DNA of 64,000 bases from Pseudalgibacter alginicilyticus (GTDB lineage Bacteria; Bacteroidota; Bacteroidia; Flavobacteriales; Flavobacteriaceae): contig NZ_CP012898.1 of the NCBI RefSeq assembly GCF_001310225.1, positions 2,480,001-2,544,000 on the forward strand, in the 5' to 3' direction. This document shows positions 1 through 9,227 of the stretch, piece after piece. The notes beneath the pieces are model-generated. The model did no database searches. It saw nothing but the letters and a program-made list of their open reading frames with translations, and was not told where the DNA came from. The position numbers and the translations under genes were made by a program. How positions within the stretch are numbered: the stretch's first letter is position 1; each line of letters opens with the position of its first letter.

Positions 1-860
1 TACAGCAAGATCTATTAAATACGTATCTGCAATATAATTGGCAACTTCCTCATAATTTAAGTCTGCCATTTGCTGCCATAACTCCGTTAATAAATTACTT
101 TTTATTTCAGGGGAAGCAAGTTTCATTTTTGTACAAAACACATCAATATTCTTCTTATAATTTGCAAATCGACTTTTATCATCAGAAGAAACACCAAATA
201 CATAGTTCAGCATTTTTTCAGTTAAAAAATTAGAACTTAAAAGTGTTGTATTATTAAAATCAATGGCATCAAAAAAGTGTAGTTTTAAATTTTTTGTATA
301 AGTTCCAACACTTTCAACCTTTTTTGGCATGTAGGGTCTATTAGCTTTTATAAAATGAGATGCTATCATACCTTTTGAAGCCTTTTCATAGCTATTTTGC
401 GTATCATATTGCGTTTTAAAAATAGCTTTAAGCGCAAGAGTATCTTTAGTTGCTTGATGAAAATAATTACTAATACTCCCTGTTACCTTAAACATACTAC
501 TGGTGTAAGAAGCCAACATTCTATTTTCAACAGATTTTTTAAAGTCAACTCCTGTTTCAGAATTGAAAGTAAGTTCTATATCCTCTTTACCATTGTAAAT
601 AATATCAAAATTATAATCTTCTTGAGGTACTGCATAAACTAATCTGTAAATACCTTTGGTGTTTGTAGAATCTAATTGAAACTTAAAACTACCATCTTTT
701 TTTACTTCTGCATTTTTAACATATACAGAAACCGTTGGGTTTACTTTATACAACAATGCAAATTTATAATCTTCTGGTGGCGAAAATACACCTTTAATTG
801 TATGTTGTGCGAAAAGTAAACCTGGAAATAAAATCGCTAAAAAGAGGAGGCGTTTCATTA
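1..860 (-). CDS. Thioredoxin-like (TlpA/DUF4369-type) exported protein, N-terminal part
   Basis: The reading frame is open from the ATG at 858-860 to the window edge, giving 286 residues without a stop; the C-terminus lies outside. It begins with a clear signal peptide (KRLLFLAILFPGLLFA, cut before QHT). A beta-rich N-terminal domain follows (HTIKGVFSPPEDYKFALLY, then FKFQLDSTNTKGIYRLVY), of the DUF4369 type that precedes thioredoxin domains in flavobacterial TlpA-like proteins. The helical middle part also fits that family. The CxxC thioredoxin domain itself would lie beyond the edge, so the redox role is inferred from architecture and not seen. It is transcribed in the same direction as mfd, 79 bases upstream of it. 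Confidence 0.7.
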
Positions 861-939
861 ATTTATATGTGATATTATTGTTTTAAATTGCAAAAGTATT
901 GAAATTTTAAAGATTCTTATATTTTAACTGACTCAACAA

Positions 940-3900
940 TTAAGCCATGATTGGCTGAAGTGCTTGCAATGCTTGTTGTACTGTTTTTATTTTATCAAAA
1001 GTAAGCATAAGTCGTAAACCATTTCGGGTTTGCTTTTCTTTCATCTTACAAATATTAGGACTTTTTTGCATATACTGTAATACTTTGGTAAAGCTACTAC
1101 TTTGGTAAAAACTACTCTGTTGATCATTAATAAAATAGCCTATTAATCGTCCTTGTTTCATGACTATTTTCTCAAAACCAATTTTAGTAGCCAACCACTT
1201 TATTTGAACACTATCTAGTAAATCTGTCACTTGTTTTGGCAATTCCCCAAAACGGTCTATCAATTCGGTTTCAAATTTTTGTAATTCGCTCTCAGTCTTT
1301 ATTTCGTTTAACTTGGTATATAAACTTAATCGTTCAGCAATATTGTTTACATAATCATCAGGAAAAAGTAATTCAAAATCAGAATCAATTGTTACGTCTT
1401 TTACATAAACCTTATCTTCTTCATTTTCATTATAAAGATCTTTGAATTCAGTTTCTTTAAGTTCTTCAATGGCTTCATTTAATATTTTTTGATAAGTATC
1501 AAACCCTATTTCATTAATGAATCCACTTTGTTCACCACCCAATAAATCACCAGCACCACGAATTTCCAAATCTTTCATAGCAATATTAAAACCACTACCC
1601 AATTCTGTAAACTGCTCTAAGGCTGTGATTCGTTTTCGGGCATCATCAGTCATAGCAGAATATTCTGGTGTTATAAAATAACAGAATGCTTTTTTGTTAC
1701 TTCTCCCTACTCGACCACGCATTTGATGTAAATCACTCAATCCAAAATTATTGGCATTATTAATAAAAATAGTATTGGCATTTGGAACATCCAAACCACT
1801 TTCTATAATAGTAGTACTTACCAAAACGTCAAAAGCACCATCCATAAAAGCTAACATGAGTTCCTCCAATTTTTTACCATCCATTTGCCCATGACCAATA
1901 CCAATTTTAGCGTCTGGTACCAAACGTTGAATCATACCAGCAACCTCTTTAATATTTTCAATGCGATTATGAATAAAGAAAATTTGACCGCCACGTTCTA
2001 TTTCATAACTTATCGCATCGCGAATGTTTTCTTCATTAAAACGAATAACATGGCTCTCAATGGGGTATCTGTTTGGAGGGGGCGTTGTAATTACTGACAA
2101 ATCTCTAGCAGCCATTAAACTAAACTGCAATGTTCTTGGAATGGGTGTTGCTGTTAGTGTCAATACATCTACATTATCCTTTAAAGTTTTTAACTTCTCT
2201 TTTACAGCCACACCAAATTTTTGTTCTTCGTCAACAATTAGCAAGCCTAAGTCTTTAAACTTTACATTTTTATTTACAAGTTGATGTGTTCCAATAATAA
2301 TATCTACTTTTCCTTGTTCCAAATTTTCCAAAGTTTCACGTTTTTCCTTGGAAGTTCTAAAACGATTAACATAATCTACTGTAACAGGAAAATCCTTCAA
2401 CCGTTCTTTGAATGTTCTAGAGTGTTGATAGGCTAAAATGGTGGTTGGCACTAAAACAGCCACTTGTTTTCCATTATCAACTGCTTTAAAAGCAGCACGA
2501 ATTGCAACTTCGGTTTTACCAAATCCAACATCGCCACAAACAAGCCTATCCATAGGACGTTCACTTTCCATATCCGCTTTGATATCTGCCGTTGCTGTAC
2601 TTTGATCGGGAGTATCTTCATATATAAAAGAGGCCTCCAATTCATGTTGCATATAGCTATCTGGATTATATTGATAGCCTTTTTCTGTTTTTCGCTTGGC
2701 ATAAAGCTTTATAAGATTAAAAGCAACATGCTTAACTCTTGATTTTGTTTTTTCTTTTAATGTTTTCCATGCATTACTCCCCAATTTATAAATTTTTGGA
2801 GGCTTGCCATCTTTACCATTAAACTTGGTTATTTTATGTAGCGAATGGATGCTTAAATACAATACATCCCGCTCTCCATAAACCAATTTAATAGCTTCTT
2901 GTTTTTTACCTTCAACATCTATTTTTTGAAGCCCTCCAAAACGCCCAATTCCGTGGTCTATATGCGTTACATAATCACCAATATCTAAATTTGTAAGTTC
3001 TTTTAATGTAATAGCTTGCTTTTTAGCGTAACCATTTTTAACATGAAATTTATGGTAACGCTCAAAAATTTGATGATCTGTGTAACAAACTATTTTAGAT
3101 TCATGGTCTATAAAACCTTGATGAAGCGATAAAATAACGGTTTGATAAGGTTTAACTTCCAAATGAGAATCATCAAAAATATCATGAAAACGTTTAGCTT
3201 GCTGTTCACTAACGCATGCTATATAATTGGTATAACCCTTATCGTGATTGATATTTAAATCTTCAATCAACAAATTGAATTGTTTATTAAAAGAAGGTTG
3301 TGGGCTAGTATTAAATGTTATTTCATCATTCTGAACCTCTTTCAGAATTGCATCTTGAGATTCTGAAAAAAGTTCAGCATCGCCTTTAAAATAAGCGTTA
3401 GTACCAAACTCTACAATCGAAAAACTGAGTAATTGTTTTTTTAATAATTCTGAAGTACAAAATAACTCATTTGGTTTTGCGTGTTTAATATCCGTTGAAA
3501 GCGTTTTAAAAGCGTCTTCAGCTTTGCTATAAAAATCGTCAATTCTTGAAAAAAATAAATCGGCATTTTTTAAGCAAATCACAGTTTTTTGAGCAATATA
3601 TTTTAAAAAACTTTGTCGGCTCTCTTGTAACAGTTTATTAGCTACATTAGGAATGATATTAATTTTTTTAATTTGCTGAATAGATAGTTGTGTTTCAACA
3701 TCAAAGGTTCTGATACTGTCTACCTCATCACCAAAAAACTCAATTCTATATGGTTCATCATGCGAAAATGAAAACACATCTACAATACCGCCACGCACAG
3801 AAAACTCACCAGGTTCTGTCACAAAATCAACACGTTTAAATTGATATTCAAACAAAATTTCGTTTACAAAATCAATGGATAGTTTATCATTCACGCCTAC

Positions 3901-4332
3901 TTTTAAAGTATTGCGTTCCAACTCTTTTCTAGTAACAACTTGTTCAAAAAGCGCATCGGGATAAGTAACAATAAGAGCTGACTTTTTTTGCGAGTTGATT
4001 CGATTTAACACCTCGGCTCGCAATAATACATTAGCATTATCGGTTTCTTCAATTTGATATGGTCTGCGATAACTCCCTGGATAAAACAACACATCTTTAT
4101 CTCCACAAAGTTGTTCTAAATCGTTCAGATAAAACGCCGCTTCTTCTTTATCATTAAAAACGAGTAAAAATGGTTTTTCAGCTGTTTTAAAAAGACTTGA
4201 AATCACGAATGAAAATGAAGATCCAACAAGGCCTCTTAAATGTATTTTATTCTGGGTTTGGGTAATAATCGTCTGCAAATTTTGCGTTTGCAAAGTCTGT
4301 GCATAGGTTTGCGAGAGGGAAGATTTACTCAC
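940..4332 (-). CDS. mfd: Transcription-repair coupling factor Mfd
   Basis: Mfd displaces RNA polymerase stalled at DNA lesions and recruits UvrA. The protein shows the UvrB-like N-terminal region (SFSFVISSLF, YPGSYRRPYQ), the RNA-polymerase-interacting domain (GDYVTHIDHGIGRFGG), a RecG-type translocase with Walker A (GDVGFGKTE, near residue 600), a DEEQ box (LIVDEEQKFGV), a TATPIPRTL motif and a GRVGRS motif VI, and the C-terminal TRCF domain. Length is about 1130 residues, normal for the family. I place the start at the GTG at 4332. The longer frame reaches back to a TTG at 4359, but that codon is part of the TAnnTTTG -7 promoter box and would not be transcribed. It is transcribed away from the TerB-like gene. 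Confidence 0.95.
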   Translation of the reverse strand: MSKSSLSQTYAQTLQTQNLQTIITQTQNKIHLRGLVGSSFSFVISSLFKTAEKPFLLVFNDKEEAAFYLNDLEQLCGDKDVLFYPGSYRRPYQIEETDNANVLLRAEVLNRINSQKKSALIVTYPDALFEQVVTRKELERNTLKVGVNDKLSIDFVNEILFEYQFKRVDFVTEPGEFSVRGGIVDVFSFSHDEPYRIEFFGDEVDSIRTFDVETQLSIQQIKKINIIPNVANKLLQESRQSFLKYIAQKTVICLKNADLFFSRIDDFYSKAEDAFKTLSTDIKHAKPNELFCTSELLKKQLLSFSIVEFGTNAYFKGDAELFSESQDAILKEVQNDEITFNTSPQPSFNKQFNLLIEDLNINHDKGYTNYIACVSEQQAKRFHDIFDDSHLEVKPYQTVILSLHQGFIDHESKIVCYTDHQIFERYHKFHVKNGYAKKQAITLKELTNLDIGDYVTHIDHGIGRFGGLQKIDVEGKKQEAIKLVYGERDVLYLSIHSLHKITKFNGKDGKPPKIYKLGSNAWKTLKEKTKSRVKHVAFNLIKLYAKRKTEKGYQYNPDSYMQHELEASFIYEDTPDQSTATADIKADMESERPMDRLVCGDVGFGKTEVAIRAAFKAVDNGKQVAVLVPTTILAYQHSRTFKERLKDFPVTVDYVNRFRTSKEKRETLENLEQGKVDIIIGTHQLVNKNVKFKDLGLLIVDEEQKFGVAVKEKLKTLKDNVDVLTLTATPIPRTLQFSLMAARDLSVITTPPPNRYPIESHVIRFNEENIRDAISYEIERGGQIFFIHNRIENIKEVAGMIQRLVPDAKIGIGHGQMDGKKLEELMLAFMDGAFDVLVSTTIIESGLDVPNANTIFINNANNFGLSDLHQMRGRVGRSNKKAFCYFITPEYSAMTDDARKRITALEQFTELGSGFNIAMKDLEIRGAGDLLGGEQSGFINEIGFDTYQKILNEAIEELKETEFKDLYNENEEDKVYVKDVTIDSDFELLFPDDYVNNIAERLSLYTKLNEIKTESELQKFETELIDRFGELPKQVTDLLDSVQIKWLATKIGFEKIVMKQGRLIGYFINDQQSSFYQSSSFTKVLQYMQKSPNICKMKEKQTRNGLRLMLTFDKIKTVQQALQALQPIMA

Positions 4333-4356
4333 GAAATTATTTGGTTTTTTCGAGTG

Positions 4357-4364
4357 CAAAGATA
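4357..4364 (-). promoter_or_regulatory. -7 promoter box of mfd
   Basis: On the minus strand the bases read TATCTTTG, an exact match to the Bacteroidota -7 consensus TAnnTTTG. A transcript would begin a few bases downstream, leaving a leader of roughly 20 bases before the GTG start at 4332. Confidence 0.6.
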
Positions 4365-4685
4365 GGGTTTAGAATGATTTATGCCACTTTTTAGCATAAA
4401 TTAATGCTTGTTAAAATTTAATTTAAAAAACTTAATATGGATTTTTTATCCTGAATTAGGCTTAGATAAGATTTAACTTATTGCAACTCCTGCACCCTCA
4501 CTCAATGGTATTATAAAAGAAAATTAAAGCCTTTGAGAAATTCCTAAATATTTAACTTAACAAAGAGAAATCAATAAATAATTAGAAACATTATTACGAT
4601 TCGTATTTATTGACTAACTTTAGGAATGACTAATTTGTTTCATGACATTTTCATTTTGATTTGTGAAAAAAATGAAAAAAATATG
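4365..4685. other. Intergenic region between mfd and the TerB-like gene
   Basis: No open frame of note on either strand. Around 4483-4512 the bases ACTCCTGCACCCTCACTCA resemble a part of the element at 14508-14594 (ACTCCTGTACTTCGCTCAG), suggesting a decayed copy of the same dispersed intergenic repeat. Otherwise I see only AT-rich spacer and the promoters at its edges. Confidence 0.35.
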
Positions 4686-4712
4686 TAGGTTTGCACACTC
4701 GAAATTTCGAGA
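4686..4712 (+). promoter_or_regulatory. Promoter with palindrome at the transcript start, TerB-like gene
   Basis: TAGGTTTG at 4686-4693 matches the -7 consensus. The 14-base perfect palindrome CTCGAAATTTCGAG at 4699-4712 sits where transcription should begin. Such a placement fits an operator for a dimeric regulator, though no regulator can be named. The gene start follows at 4734. Confidence 0.5.
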
Positions 4713-4733
4713 TTTAAACAAAAAAAAGAATAT

Positions 4734-5165
4734 ATGTCGTTTTCAGATTTATTTGATAGTGGATTTAAAAAGCGTAATGAAGATCATTTTGCATCCATAG
4801 TACGTGTTGCTATGGATGACGGAATTATAACCGATGACGAAAAAGCTTTTTTAGACAGATTGGCAAAAAACTTGGATATTAGTGAAGGTGATTATAAAAT
4901 TATATTAGAAGATTATAAATCACATCCTATAAATCCACCATATGATTATGAAAGACGTTTAGAGCGTTTATATGATTTAGCTCGTATGGTGTATGTGGAT
5001 CATATCAAAGGTGATAGTGAAGAGGTTTTGCTAACAAAAATTGCTGTTGGTTTAGGGTTTCATCCTGAAAATGTAAAATATATTGTGGACAAAGCCTTAA
5101 CTTTGGTAAACAATAAAGTTGATTTAGATACATTTATTCATGAAATTAAAAATATGAATAAGTAA
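4734..5165 (+). CDS. TerB-like domain protein
   Basis: A soluble, all-helical protein of 143 residues with no signal peptide. The pattern ASIVRVAMDDGIITDDEKAFLDRLAKNLDIS, with its acidic DDGxITDDE loop, is characteristic of TerB-like domains, and a second helical half contains AVGLGFHPENVKYIV. In Bacteroidota such single-domain proteins are common and are annotated as tellurite-resistance TerB family, although most stand apart from any ter operon. Here too there are no other ter genes, so a role in tellurite resistance should not be assumed. It stands alone between its own promoter and a strong terminator. Confidence 0.75.
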   Translation: MSFSDLFDSGFKKRNEDHFASIVRVAMDDGIITDDEKAFLDRLAKNLDISEGDYKIILEDYKSHPINPPYDYERRLERLYDLARMVYVDHIKGDSEEVLLTKIAVGLGFHPENVKYIVDKALTLVNNKVDLDTFIHEIKNMNK

Positions 5166-5191
5166 CAAAACACCTTCATAGATACGATTCT

Positions 5192-5227
5192 AAAAAAATG
5201 CGAACTAATAAAGTTCGCATTTTTTTA
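5192..5227 (+). terminator. Rho-independent terminator after the TerB-like gene
   Basis: The stem ATGCGAAC / GTTCGCAT (5198-5205 and 5213-5220) has a short loop, is preceded by an A tract and followed by seven T residues. Confidence 0.85.
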
Positions 5228-5256
5228 TTTTTATAATTACTTTAACATACTTTATT

Positions 5257-5264
5257 ATACCTTT
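5257..5264 (+). promoter_or_regulatory. -7 promoter box
   Basis: TACCTTTG matches TAnnTTTG exactly and lies 20 bases upstream of the ATG at 5285, so the leader is very short. Confidence 0.5.
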
Positions 5265-5284
5265 GTTTTGTAATTAAAGAATAC

Positions 5285-5629
5285 ATGCAGAAGTTTCAAG
5301 GCTTAATTTTAACGGTTGTATTAAGTTTCTTTACCCATTTTGTTTGCACATTAGAGGGTGAAGTGACTATTAATAATTATACGCCAACTCATGAGCTTCA
5401 TGATAATGATGGATTAAATACTGCTGCTATTACCATTGATGCTTCGCATGAAATATCATTGAATTTTGATGAACAAAGACAATTACATACTACTGAGCAT
5501 TTTTTCTCAAACCCATCAATACACAAATTATATTTAAATATTAGTTTAAGCTATTTAAAAATTTGTGATTTCTTTAATTTTAGCCAAACTATTGGCACCA
5601 TTATTTTCCCTTTTCATTCATTCTTGTAA
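5285..5629 (+). CDS. Small exported or membrane-associated protein of unknown function
   Basis: 114 residues with a hydrophobic N-terminus (GLILTVVLSFFTHFVC) that could be a signal peptide or a single membrane anchor. A polar middle part follows (NNYTPTHELHDNDGLNTAA), then a moderately hydrophobic C-terminal segment (LYLNISLSYLKICDFF). I do not recognise a family. A consensus promoter directly upstream and the absence of a competing frame support it being a real gene. The next gene follows after 50 bases and also encodes an N-terminal membrane segment, so the two may be expressed together. Confidence 0.5.
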   Translation: MQKFQGLILTVVLSFFTHFVCTLEGEVTINNYTPTHELHDNDGLNTAAITIDASHEISLNFDEQRQLHTTEHFFSNPSIHKLYLNISLSYLKICDFFNFSQTIGTIIFPFHSFL

Positions 5630-5679
5630 CTATTTAATTTTTTACCACCTACTTCAAAATCAATCATTAAAACCTTTTA

Positions 5680-6222
5680 ATGATGGTTTTTATATTCAAA
5701 AAATTAATTAAAAAAAACAAGATGAAAATTTCATTAATAATTGTTTCTACGCTTTTAATTTTAAGCGTATTCGTTCCTATTTTATTATTTATTCTAAATG
5801 GAACAAAAAACACCTCAAACATTAAAAAACAAATTAACACATTAATAAAAGATAATGGCATAACATATGACATTAAAGAAATTTGGCGTAAAAATTTTAT
5901 TGCTATTGACAACAACCATAAAATAATAAGCTCCATTCAATTTAATGAAAATGAACCTTTTATTTCTATTATTAATTTAGCAGATGTAAAACAATGCCAT
6001 GTTATTAAAGATTCAAATATAATTAAAGGCAAACCCGTAAGTTTAAAAAAATTGGATTTAGAGTTTATTTTTAAGTCTTCAACAAAACCAAATGCAATTA
6101 TCAATTTTTTTAATATTGATAATGATTTAACAGAAGACTTTGAATTACAACGAATTGAAAAATGGCAAGCACTGATTAATAAAGCCATAACAGAACCACA
6201 AATTGCTAGAATGGCTTCTTAA
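5680..6222 (+). CDS. Membrane-anchored protein of unknown function
   Basis: 180 residues from the ATG at 5680; an ATG at 5722 (MKISLIIV) is an equally good start and places the membrane segment right at the N-terminus. One transmembrane helix (SLIIVSTLLILSVFVPILLFIL) is followed by a soluble domain of about 130 residues, rich in K, N and I, with no motif I recognise. The domain is probably periplasmic. It ends in a strong terminator shared with the convergent ubiquitin gene. Function unknown. Confidence 0.6.
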   Translation: MMVFIFKKLIKKNKMKISLIIVSTLLILSVFVPILLFILNGTKNTSNIKKQINTLIKDNGITYDIKEIWRKNFIAIDNNHKIISSIQFNENEPFISIINLADVKQCHVIKDSNIIKGKPVSLKKLDLEFIFKSSTKPNAIINFFNIDNDLTEDFELQRIEKWQALINKAITEPQIARMAS

Positions 6223-6228
6223 GCTATA

Positions 6229-6280
6229 AAAAAGAGTATGAAAGAATAAGGTTAAATCTTATTCTTTCATACTCTTTTTT
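6229..6280. terminator. Bidirectional terminator
   Basis: A perfect stem of about 21 base pairs (arms near 6230-6250 and 6258-6278, loop GTTAAAT) is flanked by A and T tracts, so it can end transcription from 5680-6222 and from the convergent ubiquitin gene. Confidence 0.85.
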
Positions 6281-6296
6281 AATTTATACTTATTAT

Positions 6297-6818
6297 TTAT
6301 TTCTTGATAAACTTAATAGTATTCTCATTTTCTAACTTCAAAAAGTATACTCCATTTGAAAAGTTTGAGATATTTATTTTTTGATTACTATTTAACATAC
6401 CTGAATAAATTTTTATTCCTAATACATTGTGTATTGAATAATGTTTACTAGCATTCAAACCCAATAATTGAATAAACTCAGTTGATGGATTTGGGAATAA
6501 CGCTAACTTAATGCTATTTAATTCAACATTGGCTATTCCAAGGGAAGACTGGACTAAATGAATTGTACTTTCTTTTTGAATATTATAATCCGCTAACGTT
6601 CTATCTTCTTCAAGATTTTTTCCAGCAAATATAAGCGTTTGAATATCAGGAGGAATACCTACTCTATCTTGAATTTTAGCTTTAACATTTTCAATGGTAT
6701 CATTAGCTTCTACCTCTAATGCAATTGTTTTCCCATCTAATATTTTAACAAAAATTTGCATGCTCATAACATTAAGAGACATAAATAAAACGGCAATAAA
6801 TAAGTAGTTTTTTTTCAT
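6297..6818 (-). CDS. Secreted ubiquitin with type IX secretion sorting domain
   Basis: 173 residues in three parts. Residues 1-19 are a signal peptide ending VMS, a good signal-peptidase I site. Residues 20-95 are ubiquitin: the mature N-terminus would be MQIFVK, as in eukaryotes, and over ubiquitin positions 1-70 I count 56 of 70 identities with the human protein. Conserved are L8, I44, H68 and V70 (the recognition patch) and the lysines K6, K11, K27, K29, K48 and K63; K33 is Arg. R42 is Thr and R72 is Ser, and the tail reads QSSLGIAN instead of LRLRGG, so E1 activation and conjugation are not expected. Residues 105-173 are a type A T9SS sorting domain ([22 protein letters not shown]). Codon use is AT-rich like its neighbours. 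It has its own promoter and stands alone. Bacteroides fragilis has a known secreted ubiquitin homologue, but without this tail. Confidence 0.93.
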   Translation of the reverse strand: MKKNYLFIAVLFMSLNVMSMQIFVKILDGKTIALEVEANDTIENVKAKIQDRVGIPPDIQTLIFAGKNLEEDRTLADYNIQKESTIHLVQSSLGIANVELNSIKLALFPNPSTEFIQLLGLNASKHYSIHNVLGIKIYSGMLNSNQKINISNFSNGVYFLKLENENTIKFIKK

Positions 6819-6860
6819 AATTATAATTTATAAGGGGCTATTATTAGATTTTAGCACCCT

Positions 6861-6868
6861 CAAAACTA
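6861..6868 (-). promoter_or_regulatory. -7 promoter box of the ubiquitin gene
   Basis: On the minus strand TAGTTTTG matches TAnnTTTG. It lies 42 bases upstream of the ATG, giving a leader of about 35 bases. Confidence 0.5.
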
Positions 6869-6969
6869 AATAAAAAACACAAAAAAACATTAACTTCTTA
6901 GAATATTTACTTTTTATCTAAAAAAAATGCATTTAAACGATAAATTTGAAATGTTTTTAACTAAAAAAT

Positions 6970-9093
6970 CTATGGATGCAATTTTAACTGAATACGCTTA
7001 CGCGAAATATCAACCTCTAATACTTTTACAATGATTTGTTGATGAAGACTAACATAATCATTAACATCTTTTACAAAACTGTCGGACAAATTTGAAACAT
7101 GAATCAAACCGCTTTCTTTAATGCCAATATCCACAAAACATCCAAAATTGGTAATGTTATTTACAATTCCAGGTAACAGTTGCCCTTCTTGTAAATCGCT
7201 AATTGTTTTTATATTCTGATTAAAAGTAAACACCTTAGCTTGCTCACGAATATCCAGACCAGGTTTTTCTAATTCTTTAACAATATCCTGAAGTGTTGGC
7301 AATCCAACAATATCAGTACAATATTTTTTTAAATCTATTTTTTGAAGTTCTGTTGCATTTCCTATTAATTCTTGAACGCTTTTACCTAAATCTTTAGCCA
7401 TTAGTTTTACTAAACCATAACTTTCTGGATGAACAGCAGAATTATCTAAAGGATTTTTAGCCGCTCTAATTCTTAAAAATGCGGCTCCCTGCTCAAAGGC
7501 TTTACCTCCCAAACGCGGTACTTTTTTAATATCGTTTCTTGAAATAAATGCCCCATTTTCATCCCTATATTTAACCATATTCTCAGCAAGTTTTGAACCA
7601 ATGCCTGAAACATAGCTTAATAAACTAGCACTTGCTGTATTAACATTTACACCAACTGCATTTACACAACTTTCAACAACCACATCCAATTCTTTATTAA
7701 GTTTAACTTGATCTACATCGTGCTGATATTGACCAACACCAATAGATTTAGCATCAATTTTAACCAATTCAGCTAAAGGATCTTGCAAACGTCTACCAAT
7801 AGATACAGAACCACGAACGGTAACATCATAATCAGGAAATTCATCACGTGCAATTTTTGATGCCGAATAAATACTGGCTCCAGCTTCACTTACTACAAAA
7901 ACTTGAATATCATTTTTAAAATGAATCTTTCTAATAAGTGCTTCTGTTTCCCTTGATGCTGTTCCGTTTCCAATAGCAATGGCTTCAATTTTATAAGCTT
8001 CAGCTAAGGAACTAATCTTTTTTATAGATCCAGAAATATCATTTTTTGGTGGATGCGGATAAATGGTTTCATTATATTTTAATTGCCCTTGTGCATCTAA
8101 ACAAACAACTTTACATCCTGTTCTAAAACCAGGATCAATGGCCAATACTCTTTTTTCACCTAGAGGCGAACCTAATAATAATTGTTTTAAATTTTTAGCA
8201 AATACTGAAATTGCTGCAGCATCAGCCTTTTCTTTGGCTATTTGTAAGGCTTCATTTGAAAGCGATGGTAGCAACAAACGCTTATAAGCATCTTCAATGG
8301 CTATTTCTATTTGCTCAGCACAATCATTATTAGAACGAATAATTCTGTCTTCTATCTTAGATAAAGCTTTTTCATCATCAATTGAAATTTTTATTTTAAT
8401 AAAACCTTCAGCTTCTGCCCTTAAAATAGCTAATAATCTGTGTGATGGTATTCTACTTAAAGATTCTTCCCAATCAAAATAATCACGGAATTTTTGCGCG
8501 TTTTCAACCTCTATTTTGCTTTTTACCACTTTAGTAGAAATTATAGCAAAGCGCTCTAATTGCTTACGCATGCTGTTTCTAATATCAGTACGCTCATTAA
8601 TCCATTCTGAAATAATATGCCTAGCACCTTCCAAAGCATTATTCACAGAAACAAGCTCACCTTTTACATACTTAAAAGCTATAGATTCTACATCATTGGC
8701 ATTCTGACCCATGATAATTTTTGCCAACGGCTCCAATCCATTTTGCCGTGCTTTTTCTGCTTTAGTTTTTCTACTTTTCTTAAATGGTAGATATAAATCT
8801 TCAAGTGTAGTTATATCTAAAGCAGCTTTAATTTTCAGTTGTAATTCTGGTCTTAAAAGCTCTTGCTCATCTAAAGCTTTTAAAATAGCTTTTTTTCGCT
8901 TATCTAAAGCTTCAAATTGCTCTTTATATTTTACAATGTCCCCAATTTCAACCTCATCCAAATTACCTGTTCGTTCTTTTCTGTATCTTGAAATAAAAGG
9001 AATGGTGCAATCTTCATTTAATAAATCTACGGTATTTTTTATAGATTGTTCTGAAAGCTGACTATGAGAAATAATGTATGAAATTAAAGACAT
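6970..9093 (-). CDS. tex: Tex family RNA-binding transcription accessory protein
   Basis: Tex binds nucleic acids and associates with the transcription machinery. The 707-residue protein shows the expected order: helical N-terminal region (TIPFISRYRKERTGNLDE), YqgF/RNase H-like domain (RVLAIDPGFRTGCKVVCLD, near residue 320), tandem helix-hairpin-helix region (VNVNTASASLLSYVSGIG), and a C-terminal S1 domain (GIVNNITNFGCFVDIGI through RKRIQLKL). Length is slightly shorter than in E. coli, which has an extra C-terminal tail. It is monocistronic by position, with its own promoter. Confidence 0.95.
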   Translation of the reverse strand: MSLISYIISHSQLSEQSIKNTVDLLNEDCTIPFISRYRKERTGNLDEVEIGDIVKYKEQFEALDKRKKAILKALDEQELLRPELQLKIKAALDITTLEDLYLPFKKSRKTKAEKARQNGLEPLAKIIMGQNANDVESIAFKYVKGELVSVNNALEGARHIISEWINERTDIRNSMRKQLERFAIISTKVVKSKIEVENAQKFRDYFDWEESLSRIPSHRLLAILRAEAEGFIKIKISIDDEKALSKIEDRIIRSNNDCAEQIEIAIEDAYKRLLLPSLSNEALQIAKEKADAAAISVFAKNLKQLLLGSPLGEKRVLAIDPGFRTGCKVVCLDAQGQLKYNETIYPHPPKNDISGSIKKISSLAEAYKIEAIAIGNGTASRETEALIRKIHFKNDIQVFVVSEAGASIYSASKIARDEFPDYDVTVRGSVSIGRRLQDPLAELVKIDAKSIGVGQYQHDVDQVKLNKELDVVVESCVNAVGVNVNTASASLLSYVSGIGSKLAENMVKYRDENGAFISRNDIKKVPRLGGKAFEQGAAFLRIRAAKNPLDNSAVHPESYGLVKLMAKDLGKSVQELIGNATELQKIDLKKYCTDIVGLPTLQDIVKELEKPGLDIREQAKVFTFNQNIKTISDLQEGQLLPGIVNNITNFGCFVDIGIKESGLIHVSNLSDSFVKDVNDYVSLHQQIIVKVLEVDISRKRIQLKLHP

Positions 9094-9116
9094 ATGAGTT
9101 TAAAATAATTGAAAAA

Positions 9117-9124
9117 CAAATATA
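9117..9124 (-). promoter_or_regulatory. -7 promoter box of tex
   Basis: TATATTTG on the minus strand, 24 bases upstream of the ATG; exact match to TAnnTTTG. Confidence 0.5.
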
Positions 9125-9227
9125 ATAAGATAACGTAGAAATAAAATGTAAAACCCAGTTTTGCAAATAAAATGCTTTTCTTATAATACAAGATTCTAAT
9201 CAGTACTTACGTAACTTCCAAGAAAAA

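Noticed and set aside
1236-2742. Several plus-strand and one minus-strand frames of 69-92 codons within mfd
   Set aside because: They lie antisense to or out of frame with an intact mfd and have no promoter, signal or family resemblance.
4734-5165. Tellurite-resistance operon
   Set aside because: No terA, terC, terD or terZ genes nearby; the TerB fold alone is widespread and does not imply that function.
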